A stretch of 6,692 nucleotides of DNA from Candidatus Nealsoniibacteriota bacterium. Lineage in GTDB: Bacteria; Patescibacteriota; Minisyncoccia; Minisyncoccales; RBG-13-42-11. This document shows, piece by piece, positions 1 through 6,360 of this stretch (position 1 is the first letter of the stretch; every line of letters starts with the position of its first letter). The DNA lies in contig PWRH01000029.1 in assembly GCA_003556525.1 (NCBI GenBank), positions 1 through 6,692 on the forward strand, in the 5' to 3' direction. A program made the translations under genes and the position numbers. Below the pieces are notes generated by a model. It saw nothing but the letters and a program-made list of their open reading frames with translations. It searched no databases and had not been told where the DNA came from.

Positions 1-732
1 ATTTTAACCGCTATTTTAATGAGTTTTTTAATCGGCTTGGGTTTTTGGCGGCAACAGGCCTTTTATTTAACAATAATTTTAATTTTTCTTTTTATTATTA
101 TGATCGGGCTTCAGCCGTCAGCTGTCAGGGCGGGCATTATGGCAGGGTTTTTTCTTTTGGGTCAGCATTTGGGCAGATTAAATATTTCATCAAGAGCGAT
201 TATTTTTGCTGCCTCTTTGATTCTTTTTTTCAATCCTTTTCTTTTGGCGCTTGATATCGGATTTCAGCTTTCTTTTTTGGCAATGCTCGGCATGATTTAT
301 TTTTTACCTTTATTTAGACGGTTGTTATCTTTTTTGCCCGACTTTTTAGAGCTGAAAGATATTTTCAGTATGACGATTTCAGCCCAGATTTTTACTCTGC
401 CGATTTTAATTTATAATTTCGGTTATTTTTCAGCAGTTGCGCCGATTGCCAATATTTTAATAGTGCCTTTTTTACCTTTTTTAATCGGAACAGGGTTTAT
501 CTTTGTTTTGACCGGAGTTTTTTCAAACTTTTTAGCCTGGATTTTTTCTTTACCGGTTTTATTTTTTTTAAGTTATTTAATAAAGATCGTTGATTTTTTT
601 TCAGGCCTTTCTTTTTCGGTTTATTTTGTTGAGATTCCCTGGTTTTTGTTTTTATTTTTTTATGCTGTTTTGGCCTTTATTATCTATAGATTTAACAAAA
701 AACAAAGGCTTGATTTTTTAAATTACTCTTAA
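1..732 (+). CDS. comEC: ComEC/Rec2-type competence channel protein, C-terminal part (5'-truncated by window edge)
   Basis: This is the later part of the ComEC/Rec2 inner-membrane channel that carries single-stranded DNA into the cytoplasm during natural transformation. The reading frame is open from base 1 with no stop, so the ATG at 19 is an internal Met and the true start lies outside the window. The visible 243 residues are strongly hydrophobic, with about seven membrane segments. The family signature is clear: IGLQPSAVRAGIMAG (near bases 106-150), then LGRLN, then a run around FNPFLLALDIGFQLSFLAMLG, all typical of the Competence domain. The protein ends with a short basic tail (RFNKKQRLD) straight after the last membrane helix, so no C-terminal metallo-beta-lactamase-like domain follows. 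Long ComEC proteins of Bacillus type carry that domain; short forms without it are known. Identity is confident. Whether this lineage transforms naturally cannot be judged here. Confidence 0.93.
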   Translation: MLTAILMSFLIGLGFWRQQAFYLTIILIFLFIIMIGLQPSAVRAGIMAGFFLLGQHLGRLNISSRAIIFAASLILFFNPFLLALDIGFQLSFLAMLGMIYFLPLFRRLLSFLPDFLELKDIFSMTISAQIFTLPILIYNFGYFSAVAPIANILIVPFLPFLIGTGFIFVLTGVFSNFLAWIFSLPVLFFLSYLIKIVDFFSGLSFSVYFVEIPWFLFLFFYAVLAFIIYRFNKKQRLDFLNYS

Positions 733-775
733 GTAAAAAATTGCGGTTTGCGGATGTTTTAAATTAGAAAAGTTC

Positions 776-784
776 TGTTATAAT
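776..784 (+). promoter_or_regulatory. Extended -10 promoter element upstream of the GT-B glycosyltransferase gene
   Basis: TGTTATAAT is a perfect extended -10 (TG at 776-777, one base, TATAAT at 779-784). No good -35 is seen 17 bases upstream, which extended -10 promoters tolerate. Transcription would begin near 791, giving a leader of about 30 bases that contains no Shine-Dalgarno sequence. A second -10-like hexamer, TACAAT at 806-811, lies 11 bases before the ATG and could give a near-leaderless transcript. Confidence 0.55.
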
Positions 785-822
785 AAACCAATATTATTAT
801 TCGCTTACAATAAGCTAAAATT

Positions 823-2097
823 ATGAAAAAATTTTATTTAATTTCAGTTGATATGGGTTATGGGCATCAAAGAGCCGCTTTTCCCCTAAAGCATTTGGCG
901 ATTGATGAAAAAATTATTCAGGCAAACAATTACTCGGGAATTCCCCAAAAAGACAGAAAAATTTGGCAAAACACAAGAAGAGCTTATGAGTTTGTGTCAA
1001 GACTGAGAAGAATTCCCTTAATAGGTCCTTTGCCTTTTTTTGTTTTTGACCAATTTCAAAAAATACTTAAGTTTTACCCAAAAAGAGATCTTTCAAAGCC
1101 CAATTTTCAGCTAAAACAAACATTTTCTTTGATTAAAAAGGGTTGGGGCAGACATTTGATTCAAAATTTAATTTTTGAACAAAGTAAAGATAAGAAGTTT
1201 TTACCGATAGTTTCGACATTTTTTGTGCCTGCCTTTATGGCCGAATATTTTAATTATCCGGGAGATATTTTTTGTGTTATTTGTGATGCCGATATTTCAA
1301 GGGCCTGGGTTTCTTTAAATCCTCAAAAAAGCAGAATTAAATATTTGGCTTCGACGGAAAGAGTTGTTGAAAGACTAAAGCTTTATGGCGTTAAAGAAGA
1401 AAATATTTTTTTCACCGGTTTTCCCTTGCCTTTGGAAATTATAGGAAATCAGAGCTTTGATGTTGCTACAGAAGATTTAAAGCAGAGAATTTTTAATCTT
1501 GACCCGGAAAAAAGATTTGCCGGATATTATCAACCTTTAATTAAAAAATATTTAGGTGCTTTGCCAAGAAAATCTCATCGTCCCTTAACAATAATGTTTT
1601 CTGTTGGTGGGGCAGGGGCCCAAAAAGAAATTGGCATAAAAATTGCCAAAAAAATGGCTAAAAAAATAAAAAAAGGCGAAGTTAATATTATTTTATCCGC
1701 AGGGACTAAAGAAAAGGTAAAAAATTATTTTGAAAAAAAATCAAAGGGAATGAATTTGGAAATTATTTTTGGTGAAAACTTTGAAGAATATTATCAAAAA
1801 TTTAACCAAGCAATAAGAAAAACCGATATTTTGTGGACAAAACCATCAGAACTTTCTTTTTATGCTTGTTTGGGTTTGCCAATTATTATTGCTCCGCCAA
1901 TCGGCTCTCAGGAATATTTTAATAAAAGGTGGCTTTTAAAATCCGGCTTTGCTATTTTGTCTGAAAATCCGGAATACGTTAATCAGTGGCTTTTTGATTG
2001 GCTTGAAAAAGGGTATTTGGCTGAAGCAGCTATGCAGGGATTTGTTGAGGGTGAAAAAAAGGGTGTTTTTAATATTGAAAAAATATGCTCTGGTTAA
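823..2097 (+). CDS. GT-B fold glycosyltransferase-like protein (MurG/MGDG-synthase style)
   Basis: This is a 424-residue cytoplasmic or membrane-peripheral protein that looks like a GT-B glycosyltransferase transferring a sugar from a nucleotide donor to a lipid or other acceptor. Near the N-terminus DMGYGHQRAA (residues 10-19) resembles the glycine loop GxGHxxAA of MGDG-synthase/MurG-type enzymes. A middle stretch has VICDADISRAWV (152-163) and TGFPLP (198-203). The C-terminal half opens with FSVGGAGAQ (259-267), comparable to the MurG GGSxGA donor-site loop, and ends with KPSELSFYACLGLPIII (340-356), matching the acceptor/donor-site helix region of GT28 proteins. There is no signal peptide; a basic, hydrophobic patch at 60-85 may touch the membrane. 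The ATG at 823 starts directly at the first beta strand. The stop overlaps the next gene by 13 bases, so the two are probably translationally coupled. Donor and acceptor are unknown. It is too divergent to be called MurG itself. Confidence 0.7.
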   Translation: MKKFYLISVDMGYGHQRAAFPLKHLAIDEKIIQANNYSGIPQKDRKIWQNTRRAYEFVSRLRRIPLIGPLPFFVFDQFQKILKFYPKRDLSKPNFQLKQTFSLIKKGWGRHLIQNLIFEQSKDKKFLPIVSTFFVPAFMAEYFNYPGDIFCVICDADISRAWVSLNPQKSRIKYLASTERVVERLKLYGVKEENIFFTGFPLPLEIIGNQSFDVATEDLKQRIFNLDPEKRFAGYYQPLIKKYLGALPRKSHRPLTIMFSVGGAGAQKEIGIKIAKKMAKKIKKGEVNIILSAGTKEKVKNYFEKKSKGMNLEIIFGENFEEYYQKFNQAIRKTDILWTKPSELSFYACLGLPIIIAPPIGSQEYFNKRWLLKSGFAILSENPEYVNQWLFDWLEKGYLAEAAMQGFVEGEKKGVFNIEKICSG

Positions 2098-3026
2098 TAG
2101 TATCTATTTCCGCTTACTTGATTTTGGCAGCTGTTTCTTTGGTAGATAAGTATTTGTTAACCAAAACAACCCTAAAGCCAAAGCTTTACGCTTTTTATAT
2201 TGGACTTTTACAGTTATTAATTTTGGTTTTTATTCCTTTTGTTGGGTTTTATGTTCCTGAAAAGCGAGAGATTATTTTAAGTCTTTTATCCGGAGCTACT
2301 TTTATTTTTGCTCTTTTTTGGCTTTTTAAATCTCTTCAACTTTTTGAAGCCTCAAAGGTTGTGCCTGCTATTGGGGGACTGACTCCCTTATTCAGCGTTT
2401 GTTTGATTTATATTTTTTCTTTAGGCCAAGAAACATTATCTTTGTTCGAAGGAGTTGCTTTTATTTTTTTAATTTCGGGCAGTGTTTTAATAAATATTGA
2501 AAAAGAAAAACTTATAAACCTAAAAAGCTTGAAGTTTTCAGCTCCCTGTGCCTTTTTTCTGGCCCTGTCTTTTGTTTTAATAAAATATGTTTATTTGGTT
2601 GAACCCTTTTGGAACGCTTTTATTTGGAGAAACATTGGTGGATTTTTAATGTCTATTTGTTTTTTCTTCATTTTTTCGGAAATTAGAAAAGAAATTTTTA
2701 AAAAAAGAAATTCTTTTGAAAAAAACCAAGAAGAAAAACAAAAATTTTCCAAAAAAGAATTTGCTATTCTTATTTCAAACCAGGCAGCCGGAGCCAGTGC
2801 CGGTATTTTGCAAAATTGGGCAATAGCTTTAGCTCCCTTGGTTTTTGTTCCGTTTGTTCATGCCCTTCAGGGAGTGCAATATGTTTTTATTTTAGTTTTG
2901 GCTGCATTTCTTTCTTTTAAATTTCCCCAAATATTAAAAGAAGAGGTATCGAGAAAAATAATATTTCAAAAAGTGTTTGCTATTTTTTTGATTTTTATAG
3001 GATTGGTTTTAATTTTTTTAAAATAG
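2085..3026 (+). CDS. DMT superfamily (EamA-like) 10-TM transporter
   Basis: This 313-residue integral membrane protein belongs to the drug/metabolite transporter type. About ten membrane helices can be read (roughly 2-21, 34-55, 63-84, 92-112, 118-137, 150-170, 177-199, 226-247, 254-278, 293-312), arranged as two halves of five, as in EamA proteins. The FEASKVVPAIGGLTPLFSV stretch (87-105) is the conserved helix 3-4 region of the first EamA repeat; QNWAIALAPLVFVPFVHAL (243-261) is its counterpart in the second. A lysine/glutamate-rich linker (200-224) between helices 7 and 8 is longer than usual and likely cytoplasmic. The ATG at 2085 lies inside the end of the glycosyltransferase gene and has no clear ribosome site, so coupling to the upstream gene is likely. 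Substrate cannot be read from sequence. DMT proteins include nucleotide-sugar carriers and the ArnE/ArnF glycolipid flippase, so a role in moving the partner's product is a reasonable guess. Confidence 0.82.
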   Translation: MLWLIVSISAYLILAAVSLVDKYLLTKTTLKPKLYAFYIGLLQLLILVFIPFVGFYVPEKREIILSLLSGATFIFALFWLFKSLQLFEASKVVPAIGGLTPLFSVCLIYIFSLGQETLSLFEGVAFIFLISGSVLINIEKEKLINLKSLKFSAPCAFFLALSFVLIKYVYLVEPFWNAFIWRNIGGFLMSICFFFIFSEIRKEIFKKRNSFEKNQEEKQKFSKKEFAILISNQAAGASAGILQNWAIALAPLVFVPFVHALQGVQYVFILVLAAFLSFKFPQILKEEVSRKIIFQKVFAIFLIFIGLVLIFLK

Positions 3027-3048
3027 TAAATTAATTTAAAAAGTCTGC

Positions 3049-3075
3049 TTGAAATTAGCTTTTTTGCTATATAAT
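3049..3075 (+). promoter_or_regulatory. Candidate sigma-70-type promoter for the glycoside hydrolase gene
   Basis: TTGAAA (3049-3054) and a perfect TATAAT (3070-3075) are separated by 15 bases, a little short of the 16-18 optimum. An overlapping TGCTATATA (3065-3073) could act as an extended -10. Transcription would start near 3081-3082, about 10 bases before the GTG. AGGA at 3079-3082 is a weak ribosome site with 9-base spacing, but it would lie at the very 5' end of such a transcript. Confidence 0.5.
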
Positions 3076-3091
3076 CGCAGGATTTAAAAAA

Positions 3092-4087
3092 GTGAGAATA
3101 ATAAAAAAAATAATTTTATCATTACTAATTTTTATTTTTCTTTTTTTGGCAATTTTTTTCGTAGGCAGGCCCTCCCAGGCTGAAGATATTAAGTGGGGTG
3201 TTAATTTTTCCCAAAAGCACAGCCATGACTTGGGGCTTGATTGGAAGGAAAACTATTTGGCCTTGATTGACGATTTAAATATCGAATATTTTAAATTGGC
3301 TGCTCACTGGGACCTAATTGAGCCGGAAAAGGGTCAGTTTAATTTTGAAGACTTGGATTGGCAAATAAATACAGCGGAAGAAAAAGGCGTAAATGTTCTT
3401 TTGGTTATGGGCATGAAAACGCCTCGCTGGCCCGAATGCCATTTGCCTTATTGGGTTCGTGATCTAACTAGAGAAGAGCAGGAAGAAAGAATTTTAATCA
3501 TGCTTGAAAATATTGTTTTACACTATAGAGATTCGGATGCTATTTATGCCTGGCAGGTTGAAAATGAACCATTTTTTGCTTTTGGAGATTGCCCTTGGCT
3601 ACACAGAAGAGCCTTTCTTAAAGAAGAGGTCGAGCTTGTTAGAAGTCTTGACCATAGAGATAGGCCGATAATTGTATCTGATAGTGGAGAGTGGTCTTTT
3701 TGGTTTAGAGCGGCTAAAATAGCTGATATTGTTGGTACAACAATGTATAGAAAGGTTTGGTTTAGCCAGATGGAAATGTATGTCACTTATCCGATTCCAC
3801 CTGTTTTTTATTGGAGAAGAGCCCAGCTTGTCAATCTTTTATACAACAAAGAGGTTTTATGCGTTGAGTTTCAGGCAGAGCCCTGGGGCCCCAAGCTTTT
3901 ATACGATTCTCCCCTAGAAGAACAGGAAAAAACAATGAACCTTGAAAGATTTAAAGATAATATTCAGTATGCCAAAAATACCGGCTTTAGCACCTTTTAT
4001 CTTTGGGGCTCCGAATGGTGGTATTGGATGAAAGTTAAGCAAGATCAGCCTGAAATTTGGGAAGAAGCAAGAACTCTTTGGCAATAG
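3092..4087 (+). CDS. Exported glycoside hydrolase-like protein, clan GH-A (TIM barrel)
   Basis: This 331-residue protein is predicted to be exported and to cleave a beta-glycosidic bond outside the cytoplasm. It starts at GTG, the first start codon after the in-frame stop at 3056. Residues 1-30 form a signal peptide: basic MRIIKK, a long hydrophobic core, then PSQA|ED, a good signal peptidase I site after Ala30; an uncleaved anchor is the alternative. The rest reads as one (beta/alpha)8 barrel. KLAAHWDLIEPEKGQFNFEDLD (from residue 68) is the usual clan GH-A beta2 region, and WQVENEP (154-160) gives the Asn-Glu pair with Glu159 as likely acid/base. VEFQAEPWG (258-266) supplies the nucleophile, most likely Glu259, with Glu263 an alternative. 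LWGSEWW (304-310) fits the beta8 Trp. Families GH5, GH39 and GH42 are possible comparisons; I cannot fix the family or substrate. No carbohydrate-binding or surface-anchor domain is attached. Confidence 0.8.
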   Translation: MRIIKKIILSLLIFIFLFLAIFFVGRPSQAEDIKWGVNFSQKHSHDLGLDWKENYLALIDDLNIEYFKLAAHWDLIEPEKGQFNFEDLDWQINTAEEKGVNVLLVMGMKTPRWPECHLPYWVRDLTREEQEERILIMLENIVLHYRDSDAIYAWQVENEPFFAFGDCPWLHRRAFLKEEVELVRSLDHRDRPIIVSDSGEWSFWFRAAKIADIVGTTMYRKVWFSQMEMYVTYPIPPVFYWRRAQLVNLLYNKEVLCVEFQAEPWGPKLLYDSPLEEQEKTMNLERFKDNIQYAKNTGFSTFYLWGSEWWYWMKVKQDQPEIWEEARTLWQ

Positions 4088-4137
4088 TCTAATTTTTAAA
4101 AAACCTATTTAAGCAATCAATAATTTTGTTTTTTGCT

Positions 4138-4845
4138 ATGATTAGCATTATAATTCCAACATTGGACGAAGAAGAATATTTGCCGATTTTGCTTAAAGAA
4201 ATCAAAAAGCAAAAATTTTTTGGTGAATATGAATTGATAGTTGCCGATAATTATTCCACTGATAAGACAAGAGAAATCGGCCGAGAGTTTGGATGCATCG
4301 TAGTTGACGGAGGCCTGCCTGCCAAAGCAAGAAATCAAGGCGCAAAAGTAGCCAAGGGCGACATTTTTTTATTTATCGATGCAGACAACATTCTTTTGCC
4401 AGAAAATTTTTTAAACACTCTTTTAAAAAAGTTTAATCAAAAAAATCTGGCTGTTGCTTCTTTCCCGATTTATCCCAAGGGAAAATTAATAGACAGAATA
4501 ATTTATGGAGCATACAACAATCTTGTTTACTTAACTAAAATTCCTTTTGCCACAAATTCAATTTTGGTTAGAAGAGATGTTTTTGAAAAAGTGGGCGGTT
4601 TTGACGAAGAAGTAAAATTTAGCGAAGATCATTGTTTTGTTAAGCAAGCTGCAAAAATAGGTAGGTTCGGCTTTATTAAAACAAAACCAGTCTTAACTTC
4701 TGCAAGAAGATTTGAACGAGACGGGAGATTTATAACTTACTCAAAATATATTTTTGCCGGAATATATATGTTTCTTTTCGGTCCGATTAAAAAAGATCTT
4801 TTTGAATACCGTTTTTTTTCTAAAAAACTTGAAAAAAACAAATAA
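4138..4845 (+). CDS. Family 2 (GT-A) glycosyltransferase
   Basis: This 235-residue protein transfers a sugar from a nucleotide donor, probably at the inner face of the membrane. MISIIIPTLDEEEYLP is the standard GT2 first strand and donor-binding loop, which is why I chose ATG 4138 rather than the in-frame TTG at 4126, which adds only four residues. IVADNYSTDKT (34-44) carries the uracil-contacting Asp. GLPAKARNQGAKVAKGD (59-75) precedes the DAD metal-binding motif at 81-83, and the acidic pair in FSEDHCF (161-167, Glu163-Asp164) fits the catalytic base region. TSARRFERDGRF (187-198) is typical of a GT2 subgroup common in archaea and candidate-phyla bacteria. Residues 200-217 form one hydrophobic, possibly membrane-associated helix, followed by a basic tail. 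No ribosome site is visible; an AATAAT at 4119-4124 could be a -10. It lies 50 bases after the hydrolase gene, so co-transcription is likely. Donor and acceptor are unknown. Confidence 0.87.
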   Translation: MISIIIPTLDEEEYLPILLKEIKKQKFFGEYELIVADNYSTDKTREIGREFGCIVVDGGLPAKARNQGAKVAKGDIFLFIDADNILLPENFLNTLLKKFNQKNLAVASFPIYPKGKLIDRIIYGAYNNLVYLTKIPFATNSILVRRDVFEKVGGFDEEVKFSEDHCFVKQAAKIGRFGFIKTKPVLTSARRFERDGRFITYSKYIFAGIYMFLFGPIKKDLFEYRFFSKKLEKNK

Positions 4846-4856
4846 AAGATTACAAT
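4829..4856 (+). promoter_or_regulatory. Candidate promoter for the HtrA-like protease gene, overlapping the end of the GT2 gene
   Basis: TTGAAA (4829-4834) and TACAAT (4851-4856) are separated by 16 bases, each matching the sigma-70 consensus at five of six positions. Transcription would start near 4863, leaving about 9 bases before the ATG and no Shine-Dalgarno. It allows the protease to be expressed separately from the upstream genes. The region is AT-rich, so chance matches are possible. Confidence 0.45.
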
Positions 4857-4871
4857 GAAAAAGAAACAACC

Positions 4872-6164
4872 ATGTCTTTTTTGAATTTTATCAAAAATAA
4901 AATAAGCGAAACCAAACCCTCTTCCATTTTTAAAAGCAAACTTTTTTGGTTTGGTTTTTTTGTTATTTTTTTGTCTTCTTTTTTCGGATTTTTAGCGGGA
5001 ATTGCTTCAATTAGCCTGTTTTTATCGGATTTTAGTATTAATGTGCCATTTTCAGGCACCTTGGTTGAAGAAGAAGAGGAAGAAGAAATCAAGGAAGATG
5101 TTTCTTTGAGCCAAGAAAGAGCGATAATAAAGGCTGTAGAAGAGGTTTGGCCTGCAGTGGTAAGTATTGTCGTTACCAAAGACGTGCCTGTAATTGAACA
5201 GTATTTTTATAATCCGTTTGAAGAGTTTGAATATTTTTTTGGAGAGCCGCTTCAAGTTCAAATTCCCCAATATCGTCAAAAGGGAACCGAGAAACGTGAG
5301 GTAGGTGGCGGTACGGGATTTATTATTTCAGAAGAAGGACTTGTTTTAACAAACAAGCATGTTGTTTTAGATGAAGATGCTCACTATACGATATTTACGA
5401 ACGACGGTCGAGATTATTCCGTTGAGGTTATTGCCAGAAATCCTATTTTGGATATAGCTGTTCTTAAAATCGAAGAGCCCGGCGATAAAATTTTTCCAAC
5501 TGTTAAAATAGGGGATTCCGAGGAGCTTCAGCTTGGCCAAACAGTTATTGCTATTGGAAACGCTTTGACTGAATTTAGAAACACTGTTTCGGTCGGGGTT
5601 GTTTCCGGTCTAGGTAGAACAATAACCGCCTCAGGTGGAGGTATAGTTGAAACATTGGAAGATGTAATTCAAACAGACGCAGCCATTAACCGTGGTAATT
5701 CCGGAGGACCTCTTTTAAATATAAGAGGCGAGGTGGTTGGTATTAACACAGCTATGGCTCTGGAGGCTCAAAATATCGGTTTTGCCATTCCGATTAATCA
5801 AACCGAAAAAAGTATTGAGCAAGTTAAAACATTGGGCAAAATTGTTTATCCCTTTTTAGGTATAAGATATATTTTAATTAATGAGCAAATCCAAAAAGAA
5901 AATAATTTGGCTGTTAATTACGGTGCTTGGGTTATGAAGGGAGCGAGAGGGGAGCCGGCGGTTTATCCCGGTTCCGCTGCCGAAGAAGCCGGATTAAGAG
6001 ACAATGATATTGTTTTGGAGTTTAATAATCAAAAAATCAGCCTTGATAATTCCTTGGCCAAAATTATTATGCAGCATAACCCAGGCGATAAAGTTAATTT
6101 AAAAGTTTTAAGAGGTCAAGAGGAGAAAAACATAGAAGTTATTTTAGGTGAAAAGAGCGAATAA
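4872..6164 (+). CDS. htrA: HtrA/DegP-family membrane-anchored serine protease with one PDZ domain
   Basis: This 430-residue trypsin-like (S1C) protease handles misfolded or damaged proteins outside the cytoplasm. A basic N-terminus is followed by one membrane helix (about 24-52), placing the protease outside. An acidic linker with seven consecutive Glu (66-72) comes next. The catalytic triad is complete: His163 in LTNKHVV, Asp194 in LDIAVLKI and Ser277 in GNSGGP. A loop rich in Phe, Tyr and Glu (about 110-135) sits between the first strand and GGGTGFIIS (145-153), in the place of the regulatory LA loop. The PDZ domain runs from about 325 to 425, starting with the YPFLGI ligand-binding loop and including PGSAAEEAGLRDNDIVLEFN (366-385). 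One PDZ domain and one anchor match the DegS/YkdA-type layout. There is no ribosome site before the ATG. It lies 26 bases after the GT2 gene and has its own likely promoter. Function is confident; the symbol is the family name. Confidence 0.95.
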   Translation: MSFLNFIKNKISETKPSSIFKSKLFWFGFFVIFLSSFFGFLAGIASISLFLSDFSINVPFSGTLVEEEEEEEIKEDVSLSQERAIIKAVEEVWPAVVSIVVTKDVPVIEQYFYNPFEEFEYFFGEPLQVQIPQYRQKGTEKREVGGGTGFIISEEGLVLTNKHVVLDEDAHYTIFTNDGRDYSVEVIARNPILDIAVLKIEEPGDKIFPTVKIGDSEELQLGQTVIAIGNALTEFRNTVSVGVVSGLGRTITASGGGIVETLEDVIQTDAAINRGNSGGPLLNIRGEVVGINTAMALEAQNIGFAIPINQTEKSIEQVKTLGKIVYPFLGIRYILINEQIQKENNLAVNYGAWVMKGARGEPAVYPGSAAEEAGLRDNDIVLEFNNQKISLDNSLAKIIMQHNPGDKVNLKVLRGQEEKNIEVILGEKSE

Positions 6165-6183
6165 CATCAACCGTAACCCTATC

Positions 6184-6204
6184 TGGGAACTTCGGAAGTT
6201 CCCA
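6184..6204 (+). terminator. Stem-loop just after htrA, weak terminator or mRNA 3' end
   Basis: TGGGAACTT (6184-6192) and AAGTTCCCA (6196-6204) form a perfect 9-bp stem around the loop CGG, 20 bases after the htrA stop. The following bases (AAATTATTGT) are not a proper U-tract, so it would be a poor intrinsic terminator. It may instead protect the mRNA 3' end or be a protein-binding palindrome. Confidence 0.4.
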
Positions 6205-6255
6205 AATTATTGTAAATATAAACTGTAATAAATTTGTTATTTCAACGTCATAATT

Positions 6256-6283
6256 TAAAGATACGTTAATAAAGATATGTTAA
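6256..6283 (+). repeat. Tandem 14-bp direct repeat (two copies)
   Basis: TAAAGATACGTTAA (6256-6269) is followed immediately by TAAAGATATGTTAA (6270-6283), identical at 13 of 14 positions. The single C-to-T difference makes the ATG of the candidate leader peptide in the second copy. It could be a tandem duplication or a paired protein-binding site. Confidence 0.6.
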
Positions 6284-6360
6284 AGCAAATAAACCCAACC
6301 AATATAGTTGTTTTGGTTAACGTCCTTCTAAACAGGCGCTTGGCTGGGTTTGTTGTTTAA
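6277..6360 (+). CDS. Candidate 27-codon leader peptide rich in Ile/Val/Leu
   Basis: An ATG at 6277 opens a 27-codon frame ending in TAA at 6358-6360. The peptide begins MLKQINPTN, continues IVVLVNVLL (residues 10-18) and ends NRRLAGFVV. Thirteen of 27 residues are Ile, Val or Leu, and four are Asn. No other start codon occurs between the preceding in-frame stop at 6256 and this ATG. There is no good Shine-Dalgarno, as for most genes here; CATAAT at 6249-6254 could be a -10 giving a short leader. The frame covers two arms of a competing RNA structure, and its stop lies just past the second arm, as in amino-acid or stalling attenuators. A frame this short can arise by chance, so the support comes from its position relative to the pairing segments and the terminator, not from length. 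Confidence 0.4.
   Translation: MLKQINPTNIVVLVNVLLNRRLAGFVV

Noticed and set aside
19..21. ATG at 19 as the start of the first gene
   Set aside because: The frame is open to base 1, and the sequence there continues the ComEC channel domain, so this is an internal Met.
3046..3065. Possible terminator after the DMT transporter (GCT...AGC followed by six T)
   Set aside because: Only three base pairs form, too weak for a stem; the T-run lies in the spacer of the next promoter.
4126..4137. TTG start giving a four-residue N-terminal extension (MFFA) to the GT2 protein
   Set aside because: The ATG at 4138 starts exactly at the conserved GT2 first strand, and neither start has a ribosome site to favour TTG.
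4855..4884. Nine-codon frame (MKKKQPCLF) overlapping the htrA start
   Set aside because: It overlaps the proposed -10 and has no ribosome site. It is too short to support.
3544..5279. Minus-strand open frames within 3544-3786, 4117-4338, 4850-5179 and 5052-5279
   Set aside because: They lie antisense to well-supported genes, have low-complexity or unfamiliar products and no ribosome sites.
6184..6204. LexA- or CIRCE-type operator
   Set aside because: GAAC and GTTC are separated by seven bases instead of the four in the Gram-positive LexA box, and the CIRCE arms TTAGCACTC/GAGTGCTAA are absent.
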